Shown here: positions 25,550 through 33,710 of the stretch, piece by piece | Layout of the letters: every line of letters begins with the position of its first letter | How positions within the stretch are numbered: position 1 is the stretch's first letter | Source of the DNA: Eubacterium sp. | Lineage (GTDB): Bacteria; Bacillota_A; Clostridia; Lachnospirales; Lachnospiraceae | Direction of reading: 5' to 3' | Length of the DNA: 64,000 bases | Assembly (NCBI GenBank): GCA_024687845.1 | Contig: JAILEL010000158.1 | Span: forward strand, 1-64,000 | Program-made: the position numbers and the translations under genes | The notes under the pieces: model-generated | Databases searched by the model: none | What the model saw: only the letters and a program-made list of their open reading frames with translations | Told to the model about the DNA's origin: nothing

Positions 25550-27292
25550 ATGATATTAATTAAAAATATAATAATGCTTCCCGGTTATAATGAAAAACAA
25601 TTACTGTCGAAGCTGAAGAAAAAAATATACAATTATGATATTTCGTCATATAAAATTCAGAAAGAATCTCTCGATTCAAGAAAACAAAAAGATATTCATT
25701 ATGTGTTAAATGTAATCATCGAATCAAAGGATGAAGAAAAAATACTGAAAAAAGCCGAACGTGTTCACGATAAAAATATTACGTTAACCAAACCGTTTAT
25801 ATATACATTTCCACACATAATAAATACCGATGTTCGAGAATTCTTAGATGTTGCAAATGAATTCCGCCCTGTAATTATCGGCTCAGGTCCTGCGGGCTAT
25901 CATGCTGCTATAAAACTGTCACTGGCTGGTTTTAAGCCCATAGTTCTGGAAAGAGGTAATGCTGTAGAAGATAGACTTTCAGATATTGAGCGTTTCTGGA
26001 GTAATGACCGAATCCTTAACAGTGAATCGAATGTATGCTTTGGAGAGGGTGGAGCCGGAACCTTTTCCGATGGGAAACTGAATACTGGAAATAAGGATAA
26101 AGAAGGATATTTTAAAGAGGTTCTAGATACCTTTGTAAGGTATGGTGCTGATCCCTCCATAGGATACATGGCCAAACCTCATATTGGAACAGATGAACTG
26201 AGACGTGTTCTCGTCAATATGCGTGAGGATATAATAAAATATGGCGGAGAGATACGTTTTGGTAATAAACTTATTGAAATAGTTCATGAAACAAGCATTG
26301 AAACTTTTGGATATGAGTCTGAGCTTCCAATATATGAATTAATTATAGAAGATATTAAGAATAAAAGAATTTATAATCATAAAACTCATTCATTAATCCT
26401 TGCAACTGGTCATAGTGCAAGAGATATTTACAAAATGCTTGATAATATTGGCTTTGGTATGAATCAGAAGGCTTTTGCTCTTGGTGTCCGCGTAGAACAT
26501 AATGCTGAAACTATCAATAAAGCAATGTATGGTGAAGAATATCGTGATATTTATGGCGATAATCTTCCAGCAGCAGATTATAAGCTTGTATATCATACTA
26601 ATTCGGAAAAAAATGATAATGTCTCAAGAAGCGTATTCTCCTTCTGTATGTGTCCAGGTGGATATGTTGTAGACAGTTCTACTGAAGAAGCAACTGCTGT
26701 AGTTAATGGAATGAGCTACAGCGGAAGAGACGGAATGAATTCTAATAGTGCTATAGTAGTTAATATTGATCCGACGGATTTTGACGGTGATGATATAATG
26801 GCAGGTGTTAGATTTCAAAAAGAACTGGAAAAAGCTGCATTTCGTGAAGGAAAATCAGGAATTCCAGTTCAGCTATATGGGGATTTGTCAGAAAACAGAG
26901 TGTCTGATAAAACTGGCTCTATAACACCTCAGATAAAAGGAAACTGGTCCTTTGGTAATCTGAGAAATGTACTTCCTGATTATGTTGTTGATTCAATACT
27001 TGAAGCAATGCCATATTTTGGAACAAAAATTAAAGGCTATGATAATATAGATACCGTTATTAGTGCTGTTGAATCCAGAACCAGCTCACCTATAAGAATT
27101 ATCAGGAATACTGAAACACTTATGGCGGACAATTTTCCGGGGATTTTCCCCTGTGGTGAAGGTGCAGGCTATGCCGGAGGAATAACTTCTGCCGCTGCAG
27201 ACGGAATCCGTTGTCACGAAGCATTAACAAATTATCTGATAGAAGATCTGATAGAGTGCTACAAGAATTATGAATTTTCCAAATATGCATAG
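25550..27292 (+). CDS. Uncharacterised FAD-dependent dehydrogenase (COG2509-like)
   Basis: A 580-residue flavoprotein. Residues 1-100 form a small basic N-terminal domain typical of this group. The FAD motif is VIIGSGPAGYHAAIKLSLAG near 110, followed by a GEGGAGTFSDGKLNTG segment and ILATGHSARDIY. The C-terminus has PCGEGAGYAGGITSAAADG. Substrate unknown. It follows the other FAD protein by 17 bases, so the two are probably co-transcribed. AGGA precedes the ATG. Its stop codon lies inside a 19-bp palindrome at 27288-27306. Confidence 0.88.
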   Translation: MILIKNIIMLPGYNEKQLLSKLKKKIYNYDISSYKIQKESLDSRKQKDIHYVLNVIIESKDEEKILKKAERVHDKNITLTKPFIYTFPHIINTDVREFLDVANEFRPVIIGSGPAGYHAAIKLSLAGFKPIVLERGNAVEDRLSDIERFWSNDRILNSESNVCFGEGGAGTFSDGKLNTGNKDKEGYFKEVLDTFVRYGADPSIGYMAKPHIGTDELRRVLVNMREDIIKYGGEIRFGNKLIEIVHETSIETFGYESELPIYELIIEDIKNKRIYNHKTHSLILATGHSARDIYKMLDNIGFGMNQKAFALGVRVEHNAETINKAMYGEEYRDIYGDNLPAADYKLVYHTNSEKNDNVSRSVFSFCMCPGGYVVDSSTEEATAVVNGMSYSGRDGMNSNSAIVVNIDPTDFDGDDIMAGVRFQKELEKAAFREGKSGIPVQLYGDLSENRVSDKTGSITPQIKGNWSFGNLRNVLPDYVVDSILEAMPYFGTKIKGYDNIDTVISAVESRTSSPIRIIRNTETLMADNFPGIFPCGEGAGYAGGITSAAADGIRCHEALTNYLIEDLIECYKNYEFSKYA

Positions 27293-27306
27293 TAACTGTT
27301 ACTATG
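27288..27306. repeat. 19-bp palindrome over the stop codon of the FAD-dehydrogenase gene
   Basis: CATAGTAAC, one T, then GTTACTATG: perfect 9-bp arms. The core TAGTAAC/GTTACTA equals the outermost bases of the 227-bp repeat's right and left ends placed back to back. It may be a remnant of an element or chance. It is too short to act as a terminator. Confidence 0.35.
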
Positions 27307-27375
27307 TAAATTCCAGATTAATAAGCACCAATCAGAATCACATATAATAATATATAGAAATAAAGGTAAATAATA

Positions 27376-28242
27376 ATGGATATGAACATCAATGTAAGAG
27401 AAACTCTTCATTACAAAAAAAGAATCGTTATCAAGGTTGGTTCATCTTCTCTGATGCATCAGGAAACTGGAGAACTGGATCTTGTAAAGGTTGAAAGATT
27501 AATTAGAATTATCAGTGACATTAAGAATCAGGGTAAGGATGTTGTTCTTGTTTCTTCTGGAGCAATTGCAGTTGGTCGTAAAGTTCTTGGACTCCAAAAG
27601 AAACCTGAAGTATTATCTATGATACAGGCTTGTGCCGCTCTAGGACAAGGGGAGCTTATGATGCTATATCAGAAGCTTTTCATGGAATACAATCAGAGAG
27701 CTGCTCAGGTTCTCCTGACATTTGATGTTATTACCAATGATGAAAGAAGAAAGAATGCTCAGAATACATTAAAACAGCTTCTTGACCTTGATGTCATTCC
27801 TATAGTAAATGAAAATGATACCGTTGCAACAGAAGAAATAGAGTTCGGAGATAACGATACACTTTCTGCTATAGTTTCAACACTTATTGGGGCAGATATG
27901 CTTATTCTTATGACAGATATCGATGGTTTTTATACAGATGATCCACGTAAGAATCCTGATGCTAAGAGACTTTCTTTAATTAATGAAATAAATGATTCAC
28001 TTAAAGATATGGCTAAAGGAACAATATCAAGCTTTGGAACAGGTGGCATGTATACTAAGATTGCTGCAGCAGAGATTGCTTGTCATGCTGGAGCAGATGT
28101 AGCAATTCTTGATTCAAGTGATATGGAAATAATTCACAGATGTCTGGATGGTGAAGATGTAGGAACTATATTTACCAAAGATTCATCTAAAGGTGTAGAT
28201 TTAATAGATTTTATAAAAAATAAAAAATACTTAGATAGATAA
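27376..28242 (+). CDS. proB: Glutamate 5-kinase
   Basis: It phosphorylates L-glutamate in the first step of proline synthesis. The 288-residue protein is the short form with only the amino-acid-kinase domain and no C-terminal PUA domain. Motifs: IVIKVGSSSL, VLVSSGAIAVG, NENDTVATEEIEFGDND, DIDGFYTDDPR and GTGGMYTKIAAAEIA. AAAGGT lies 9 bases before the ATG. Its usual partner proA is not adjacent; a patatin-like gene follows instead. Confidence 0.95.
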   Translation: MDMNINVRETLHYKKRIVIKVGSSSLMHQETGELDLVKVERLIRIISDIKNQGKDVVLVSSGAIAVGRKVLGLQKKPEVLSMIQACAALGQGELMMLYQKLFMEYNQRAAQVLLTFDVITNDERRKNAQNTLKQLLDLDVIPIVNENDTVATEEIEFGDNDTLSAIVSTLIGADMLILMTDIDGFYTDDPRKNPDAKRLSLINEINDSLKDMAKGTISSFGTGGMYTKIAAAEIACHAGADVAILDSSDMEIIHRCLDGEDVGTIFTKDSSKGVDLIDFIKNKKYLDR

Positions 28243-28300
28243 GCATTATTTTCTCTATCCTAACTCATTGTACTGTATAATCACAGGAAGGAGGATTATC

Positions 28301-29383
28301 ATGGAAGGTACTGGTCTTGTTCTTGCTGGTGGTGGTGGAAAAGGAATATATCAGGTTGGTGTAATCAAATCCCTCGCTGAGGCCGGTCTACTTAATGATA
28401 TTACTGCAGTTTCAGGTACTTCTATAGGTGGTGTAAATGCAGTTCTTTTTGCTGAAGGTTTAATGGAAGGCAGAAAGGATTTTGAAAAAGATCTAGGTGA
28501 TAAGGCAAATGAAATCCCTGCAAAATTGGAGCTTACAGCCAGTCTGGACAGAGCCGTAAGCCAGATGGAAGAAGCCTGGAAAGAAATAGACTATAATGTT
28601 TTTTTCAATGTAGATATAAACAGTATTCAAGCGGGGGACAGACATTTCTCCAGAAATGCTACTGAAAAACTGATAGATAAATATCTTTCATATGATCTTC
28701 TAAAGAAAAATGAAGATTTTTATCTACCAATTTATGTTGCGGCAGCCTCATGTCCACCTGACGTTGTTACAACAGATCATATTACTCAAGAGGAAATTAA
28801 CATCCTGTTAACAGCTTCTGTTGAAGAAACCTATAAAAATTACCAGATTGAATACATGAATCTGATCGATCAGGACCAGGATTACATTAAAAATGCAATC
28901 CTTGCAACTACAGCTTTACCAGTTATATATAATCCTGTAAAAATTGGTGAAAAATTGTACGTTGATGGTGGTGCTAAGGATAATATTCCAATAAAACCGT
29001 TATATGATCTTGGAATCAGAAGATTTATTGTAATCGAACTCAGCGTAAAAAGTGAGATACAAGATATCGAACAGTTTGCCGACGCTGAAATAATTGATAT
29101 ACTTCCAAGTCATGAGTTAGGAAGCCTTATAAGCGGAACACTGAATTTTGACAGAGAAGATATCGAGATAAAAAAACAAATCGGTATAAGAGACGGAAAG
29201 CGTTACGTAAAAACACTTTTTGAAAAAAATGATGTATATATATCTATTGAAAAAGAGCTAGCCCTGAGGGACTATAATGATATACTAAAACAGCATTCAT
29301 TTACTCAAAAATATAATATGCTGGACGAGAGCATCTCATCAAGATTTGATTATATTAAAAATATAGAAGATAAATACTCATAA
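28301..29383 (+). CDS. Patatin-like phospholipase family protein
   Basis: A 360-residue serine hydrolase of the patatin fold. The oxyanion hole is GGGGKG (10-15), the nucleophile elbow GTSIG (39-43, catalytic Ser41), and the dyad Asp lies in VDGGAKDN near 222. These enzymes usually hydrolyse acyl chains from lipids; the substrate is unknown. No signal peptide is present, so it is cytoplasmic or on the inner membrane face. ATG 28301 has GGAGG 7 bases upstream; an in-frame ATG 33 bases earlier has no ribosome binding site. Confidence 0.9.
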   Translation: MEGTGLVLAGGGGKGIYQVGVIKSLAEAGLLNDITAVSGTSIGGVNAVLFAEGLMEGRKDFEKDLGDKANEIPAKLELTASLDRAVSQMEEAWKEIDYNVFFNVDINSIQAGDRHFSRNATEKLIDKYLSYDLLKKNEDFYLPIYVAAASCPPDVVTTDHITQEEINILLTASVEETYKNYQIEYMNLIDQDQDYIKNAILATTALPVIYNPVKIGEKLYVDGGAKDNIPIKPLYDLGIRRFIVIELSVKSEIQDIEQFADAEIIDILPSHELGSLISGTLNFDREDIEIKKQIGIRDGKRYVKTLFEKNDVYISIEKELALRDYNDILKQHSFTQKYNMLDESISSRFDYIKNIEDKYS

Positions 29384-29396
29384 AAGGAGAGCTAAC

Positions 29397-30872
29397 TTGA
29401 ATACTAATGTTCTTAATAGCTTAGAACCACAGGAAGTTTTCTACTGGTTTGAACAAATATGTAATATTCCTCACGGTTCTGGAAACACAAAAAAAATAAG
29501 TGATTTTCTTGTTAATTTTGCAAAAGACAGAAATCTTAAGTTTATTCAGGATGAAAGTAATAATGTCATAATATATAAGGATGCATTTGATAAGAATTCG
29601 GATATAAATGATGAACAAAAAAAAGTCATTCTTCAAGGCCATATAGACATGGTCTGTGAAAAGGTTGACGACTGCGATATAGATTTTATCAATGAAGGAT
29701 TAAAGCTCAAAATAGAAGATGGATTCATTAAAGCAGATGGTACAACTCTCGGTGGTGATGATGGTATAGCAGTTGCTTATATGCTCGCTATTCTTGATAG
29801 TAAGGATATTCAGCATCCACCACTTGAATGTGTTTTCACAGTAGATGAAGAGATCGGAATGCTTGGTGCTGCTGCAATGGATATGTCAGTGCTAAAAGGA
29901 AGAAAGCTTCTCAACATTGATTCTGAAGAGGAAGGTTATCTTCTTGTATCCTGTGCCGGTGGAGCTTCAGTTCAGATCAGAATTCCACTTCTAAGACGCG
30001 GAGCCCAAGGAAAGAAATATATTGTAACACTTTCAGGACTAAGAGGCGGTCATTCCGGAGTTGAGATAAATAAAGGCCGTGCAAACGCAGATGCAGTTCT
30101 TGGAAACGTACTTAAAGAACTAAGTCTGGCAGATGACAGCATGAAGGTTGTTTCAGTTAAAGGTGGTCTTAAGGATAATGCAATTCCTGTTAAGGCTACA
30201 GCAGTAGTAGTATCAAAGAATTTTGATATTCTTGAAAAAACCTTAAATGATATGCAGGAAGAACTGCGTGAAATACTTAAAAATACAGACCCTGATATTC
30301 TGTTGTCTATTAAAGAAACAGATGGAAGTACTGAAGAAGAAAAATGGTATCCATTAGATGAACTTCTGAACCTTAGATTCCTGATGCTATTTGGAGATAT
30401 GCCATTTGGTGTAAGAAAAATGAGTTCTGATATTCCAGGGCTTGTACAGACTTCATTAAATCTTGGAATATTAGATACAACTGAAGATGAAATCCTTATA
30501 ACCTACAGTGTAAGAAGCAGCAGGAAGGATGAGAAGCAGGAGCTTATTGAAGAACTTGTTACTATTGCAGAATCAATAGGAGCAACTATTGTCGTAACAG
30601 GAGCTTATCCTGCCTGGGAATATAAAAAGGATTCTGAACTTCGTGAAATAATGACGAAGACCTATGAAGAAATGTTCCATAAGCCTATGGTTGTTCAAGC
30701 TATACACGCTGGAGTAGAATGTGGTCTGTTCTCGGACAAGCTTGAAGGTCTAGATGCTGTATCCTTCGGACCAGATATTCTGGATATCCATACACCAAAG
30801 GAACGACTAAACATCGACAGTGTCAAAAGAACATGGGAATATATCAAAACAGTTTTATCTGAATTATCGTAG
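29397..30872 (+). CDS. pepD: Aminoacyl-histidine dipeptidase (M20 family)
   Basis: A 491-residue dizinc peptidase of the PepD/carnosinase-like M20 group, cleaving dipeptides such as Xaa-His. It shows EQICNIPHGSGN, metal-binding GHIDMVCEK, GGDDGIAVAYML, DEEIGMLGA and, near the C-terminus, AIHAGVECGLF. The start is TTG 29397, with AAAGGAGA 7 bases upstream, and no better ATG exists at this position. It follows the patatin gene by 13 bases. Confidence 0.94.
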   Translation: MNTNVLNSLEPQEVFYWFEQICNIPHGSGNTKKISDFLVNFAKDRNLKFIQDESNNVIIYKDAFDKNSDINDEQKKVILQGHIDMVCEKVDDCDIDFINEGLKLKIEDGFIKADGTTLGGDDGIAVAYMLAILDSKDIQHPPLECVFTVDEEIGMLGAAAMDMSVLKGRKLLNIDSEEEGYLLVSCAGGASVQIRIPLLRRGAQGKKYIVTLSGLRGGHSGVEINKGRANADAVLGNVLKELSLADDSMKVVSVKGGLKDNAIPVKATAVVVSKNFDILEKTLNDMQEELREILKNTDPDILLSIKETDGSTEEEKWYPLDELLNLRFLMLFGDMPFGVRKMSSDIPGLVQTSLNLGILDTTEDEILITYSVRSSRKDEKQELIEELVTIAESIGATIVVTGAYPAWEYKKDSELREIMTKTYEEMFHKPMVVQAIHAGVECGLFSDKLEGLDAVSFGPDILDIHTPKERLNIDSVKRTWEYIKTVLSELS

Positions 30873-30924
30873 TTTTTAGCCCCGAATGAAAATAGCTTTA
30901 TCAAATATAAGAGGAAATAAACGA

Positions 30925-31773
30925 ATGATTTACTATAATTCAAAAATTTTATCAGGTGAAGACTTTATAAGCTGGATTCAAAATAAGGGAGTTTCTTTTA
31001 TAGATTACATTATAAAGATGATAATTGCACTTGCCTTATTCCTTATACTTTGTAAAATCCTGAAAAAAATCATAGGTTCAATACAGGCAAGACTTGATAA
31101 AAGGGGCGTAGATCAGATAGCAAGTCATTTTGTATTAAATCTTATCAAATACGGTATTCTGACACTTGCAGTTTTCACTATAATAACCCAGCTCAAAATA
31201 GTTGAGGTAACATCTATTGCGGCTCTTATAGCATCTGCCGGTGTTGGTATTTCCCTTGCTATGCAGGGAGCTCTGTCTAACTTTGCAGGTGGTATTCTGC
31301 TTCTTATACTTCGTCCATTTAAAAAGGGAGATTACATAGTAATTCCTAGCAATAACATAGAAGGTACCGTACTTGAGATTGAAATATATTATACAACTAT
31401 TAGAACCATTCTTAATGAAACGATAAAGATTCCTAATTCTTCACTGACAAATAATTCAGTTATCAATAAAAAGGGAAACGAGAGCAGAGTATTAGTTTCT
31501 TATGTAAGTGTATCCTACAGGGCTGACATTGATAAGGCTTTAGCATTATTACAGGAAATCGTGTCCGGAGAGAAAAATGTGCTACCAGAATCTACCCAGA
31601 CCTTTGTTGAAGAACTTGGAGAAAGTTCAGTAAAAATAGGAGCAGCCTGTACCGTGCCACTCCTAGAATACAATAACGTAAGAAGAGAAATAAACGCTCA
31701 GATTCTCAATAGATTCAAAGATGAGAAAATTGAAATACCTTATAATCAACTGGATGTACATCTGATCAAATAA
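30925..31773 (+). CDS. Small-conductance mechanosensitive channel, MscS family
   Basis: A 282-residue membrane protein of minimal MscS size, opening under membrane tension to release solutes. Three hydrophobic helices lie at about residues 24-48, 64-86 and 90-120. The pore helix is AGVGISLAMQGALSNFAGG, followed by the conserved ILRPFKKGDYI and a soluble beta and alpha/beta vestibule. ATG 30925 has AGAGGAA 8 bases upstream; an in-frame ATG 39 bases earlier lacks one. It converges with the diguanylate cyclase gene with only 8 bases between the stops and no visible terminator. Confidence 0.92.
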   Translation: MIYYNSKILSGEDFISWIQNKGVSFIDYIIKMIIALALFLILCKILKKIIGSIQARLDKRGVDQIASHFVLNLIKYGILTLAVFTIITQLKIVEVTSIAALIASAGVGISLAMQGALSNFAGGILLLILRPFKKGDYIVIPSNNIEGTVLEIEIYYTTIRTILNETIKIPNSSLTNNSVINKKGNESRVLVSYVSVSYRADIDKALALLQEIVSGEKNVLPESTQTFVEELGESSVKIGAACTVPLLEYNNVRREINAQILNRFKDEKIEIPYNQLDVHLIK

Positions 31774-31781
31774 AGCTCAAT

Positions 31782-33449
31782 TTATATTCTGCCAGCTTTC
31801 ATTTCAGCTTTCATTTTATACATATTTTCATCCGCAGCCTTACTTTTTTCTTCTATATTATCATTTTCAGGATTAAACTCTGCTATACCATAAGCAACAC
31901 TAAGTGGAATATTATATTCACTATTTTTATTATATTCCTCAATCTTACTAAGCAGAGTAGTGATACTTGATTTTAATAGTGAATCGGACATTGAATAATC
32001 GGCCATAACAAAGAATTCGTCTCCACCTATACGGAAACATTTTTCTTTGTTTACAAAGGATTCATCCATAATTTCTGCAATCTTTTTTATATATATATCA
32101 CCAACATTATGTCCAAGTTCATCATTCACCTTTTTTAGATAGTTCATATCAAGCATTATCATTGTATAGATATGAGAACCTTTTGAAACCATATCAAGAG
32201 TATTGTTATATGCCTTACGATTTAATAGGCCCGTCAGTTCATCCAAATATGCAAGTTTTTCCATAATCTCAGCATACTGACCACGATGGATCATTTCTGA
32301 GATGTTAACAAATTCATATATTCCACTGAAGAAAATAAATAAAAATACTGAGTATTTAAAGTAAGAAGTTTTTTCAAAAGAAAAGGAATTAGAACAATAT
32401 CTGACTATATCAAACAGTCCTGTACTAAGAGATAGAAATACTGCAACTAGTAGCATAATTGCAAATCTTTTAGTCATCTTTTTCCTTAATATGCTCAGTG
32501 CAAGAATTAAAAACATGAGACTTGCTGCTATAGCAAGATTTATATGTGTCATCCAGAGGAGCTGATGATAATCCTGATATCCCAGGGCTGATGAAATCAT
32601 CGAACAAACAATTAGCAAAAGAGTAGAAAAAGCCCCAATTATAATAAAAAATTTATTCTTAATCCCAGTTGCATATGAAAGATAAAGAAGACCTGGCAAA
32701 GGCAGAAGATCAAGTGCGATATAGTTCGTAAAATGTGCAGCAATTGGTGATCCTGTAAGAATAGAGATAATAGAAGTTCCTGCTGCTATCCAAAGAGCAG
32801 TGACCATTGCAAAGGTTGCCAAGCTTATTATTTCAAATCTTATCTCTCCAAAATATCTCCCTATTGTCCCAATAAAAATCAGTATCATTCCAGATACAAA
32901 AATTATCATACATAGAACAAATTCAAAGATTGAACTCTGAAGTTCTGATATCAAAAATCTATTTCCATTATCAAGTCTGAGATCTTTTATAAAACCCGAA
33001 CTACCAGGATAAACATTATCGATTTTAATATAAAGCGTACCATCTACAGACATTACCGGAAGAGTAATTGCATGGGGGAAAATCCCATAAGCTTTTCCAA
33101 AAAGATTAGGTGGGGTTGGATGAAAATCATATATTAGTTCATCATCTACATATACAGAAAAATATATATTTTTAGAGTAGAAACATAGATCTTTTGTATT
33201 GATAATATCACCATTGGTTCTTTTCTTAATCTCAAAATAATCATCTGTTTTTAGATTATCAAAATCAACTAGTGAACCAGTTTCATAAGTCCATACATTC
33301 GAATAATCTATGGATTCTCCCTGATATATATTATCATTTCTATGAGATATCATGTTATGAAGAAGAAGAGTAATAATAAGCACAATAAAAAGACTATAAA
33401 ATAGTCTGCTGAAAAACAGGAATTTAGTTGTTTTATTTCCTTCCCCCAT
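31782..33449 (-). CDS. Membrane-bound diguanylate cyclase with a 7TM (DISM-like) sensor
   Basis: A 555-residue signalling protein. An N-terminal helix is followed by an extracytoplasmic domain (about 35-180, including YSKNIYFSVYVDDELIYDF). Seven or so membrane helices (about 185-385) follow, and then a GGDEF domain with LDELTGLLNRKAYNN and FRIGGDEFFV near 472. The architecture resembles 7TMR-DISM receptors. The GGDEF motif is intact, so c-di-GMP synthesis is expected; the RxxD product-inhibition site five residues upstream is absent. ATG 33449 has GGGAG/AGGGG upstream; a TTG 27 bases further out is less likely. It is the only minus-strand gene between 1.3 and 41 kb. Confidence 0.9.
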   Translation of the reverse strand: MGEGNKTTKFLFFSRLFYSLFIVLIITLLLHNMISHRNDNIYQGESIDYSNVWTYETGSLVDFDNLKTDDYFEIKKRTNGDIINTKDLCFYSKNIYFSVYVDDELIYDFHPTPPNLFGKAYGIFPHAITLPVMSVDGTLYIKIDNVYPGSSGFIKDLRLDNGNRFLISELQSSIFEFVLCMIIFVSGMILIFIGTIGRYFGEIRFEIISLATFAMVTALWIAAGTSIISILTGSPIAAHFTNYIALDLLPLPGLLYLSYATGIKNKFFIIIGAFSTLLLIVCSMISSALGYQDYHQLLWMTHINLAIAASLMFLILALSILRKKMTKRFAIMLLVAVFLSLSTGLFDIVRYCSNSFSFEKTSYFKYSVFLFIFFSGIYEFVNISEMIHRGQYAEIMEKLAYLDELTGLLNRKAYNNTLDMVSKGSHIYTMIMLDMNYLKKVNDELGHNVGDIYIKKIAEIMDESFVNKEKCFRIGGDEFFVMADYSMSDSLLKSSITTLLSKIEEYNKNSEYNIPLSVAYGIAEFNPENDNIEEKSKAADENMYKMKAEMKAGRI

Positions 33450-33710
33450 ATTCCCCTGCTCCCAAAATCTAGTCAAATGCTGAGGTCATATATAAGCAAG
33501 TATATAATAAAAATGCATAAATATCAAAATTATTTTAAATTATATTAATACTGATAATTTTCATTAAGTATAAAAAAATACAATAATATAATAAAATATT
33601 CAATTTAAAAAATATATATTATCTGATAATATGACATAAGTGTCAAAATATAAAAAAAATCAGAATAATGATAATTATATTAAGAAATTATATATCGAGA
33701 GGGGAAAACA
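33450..33710. promoter_or_regulatory. Divergent A/T-rich intergenic region with a TGACA-TAAG-TGTCA dyad
   Basis: This 261-base region between the diguanylate cyclase and the arabinofuranosidase is extremely A/T-rich. A small inverted repeat, TGACATAAGTGTCA, lies at 33632-33645 right after TGATAATAT, a possible -10. The dyad is therefore placed like an operator for the GH51 gene, perhaps sensing pentose. No small gene is visible. Confidence 0.4.

Noticed and set aside
31774..31781. Bidirectional terminator between the MscS-type channel and diguanylate cyclase genes
   Set aside because: Only 8 bases separate the two stops and no hairpin with a T-run is present there.
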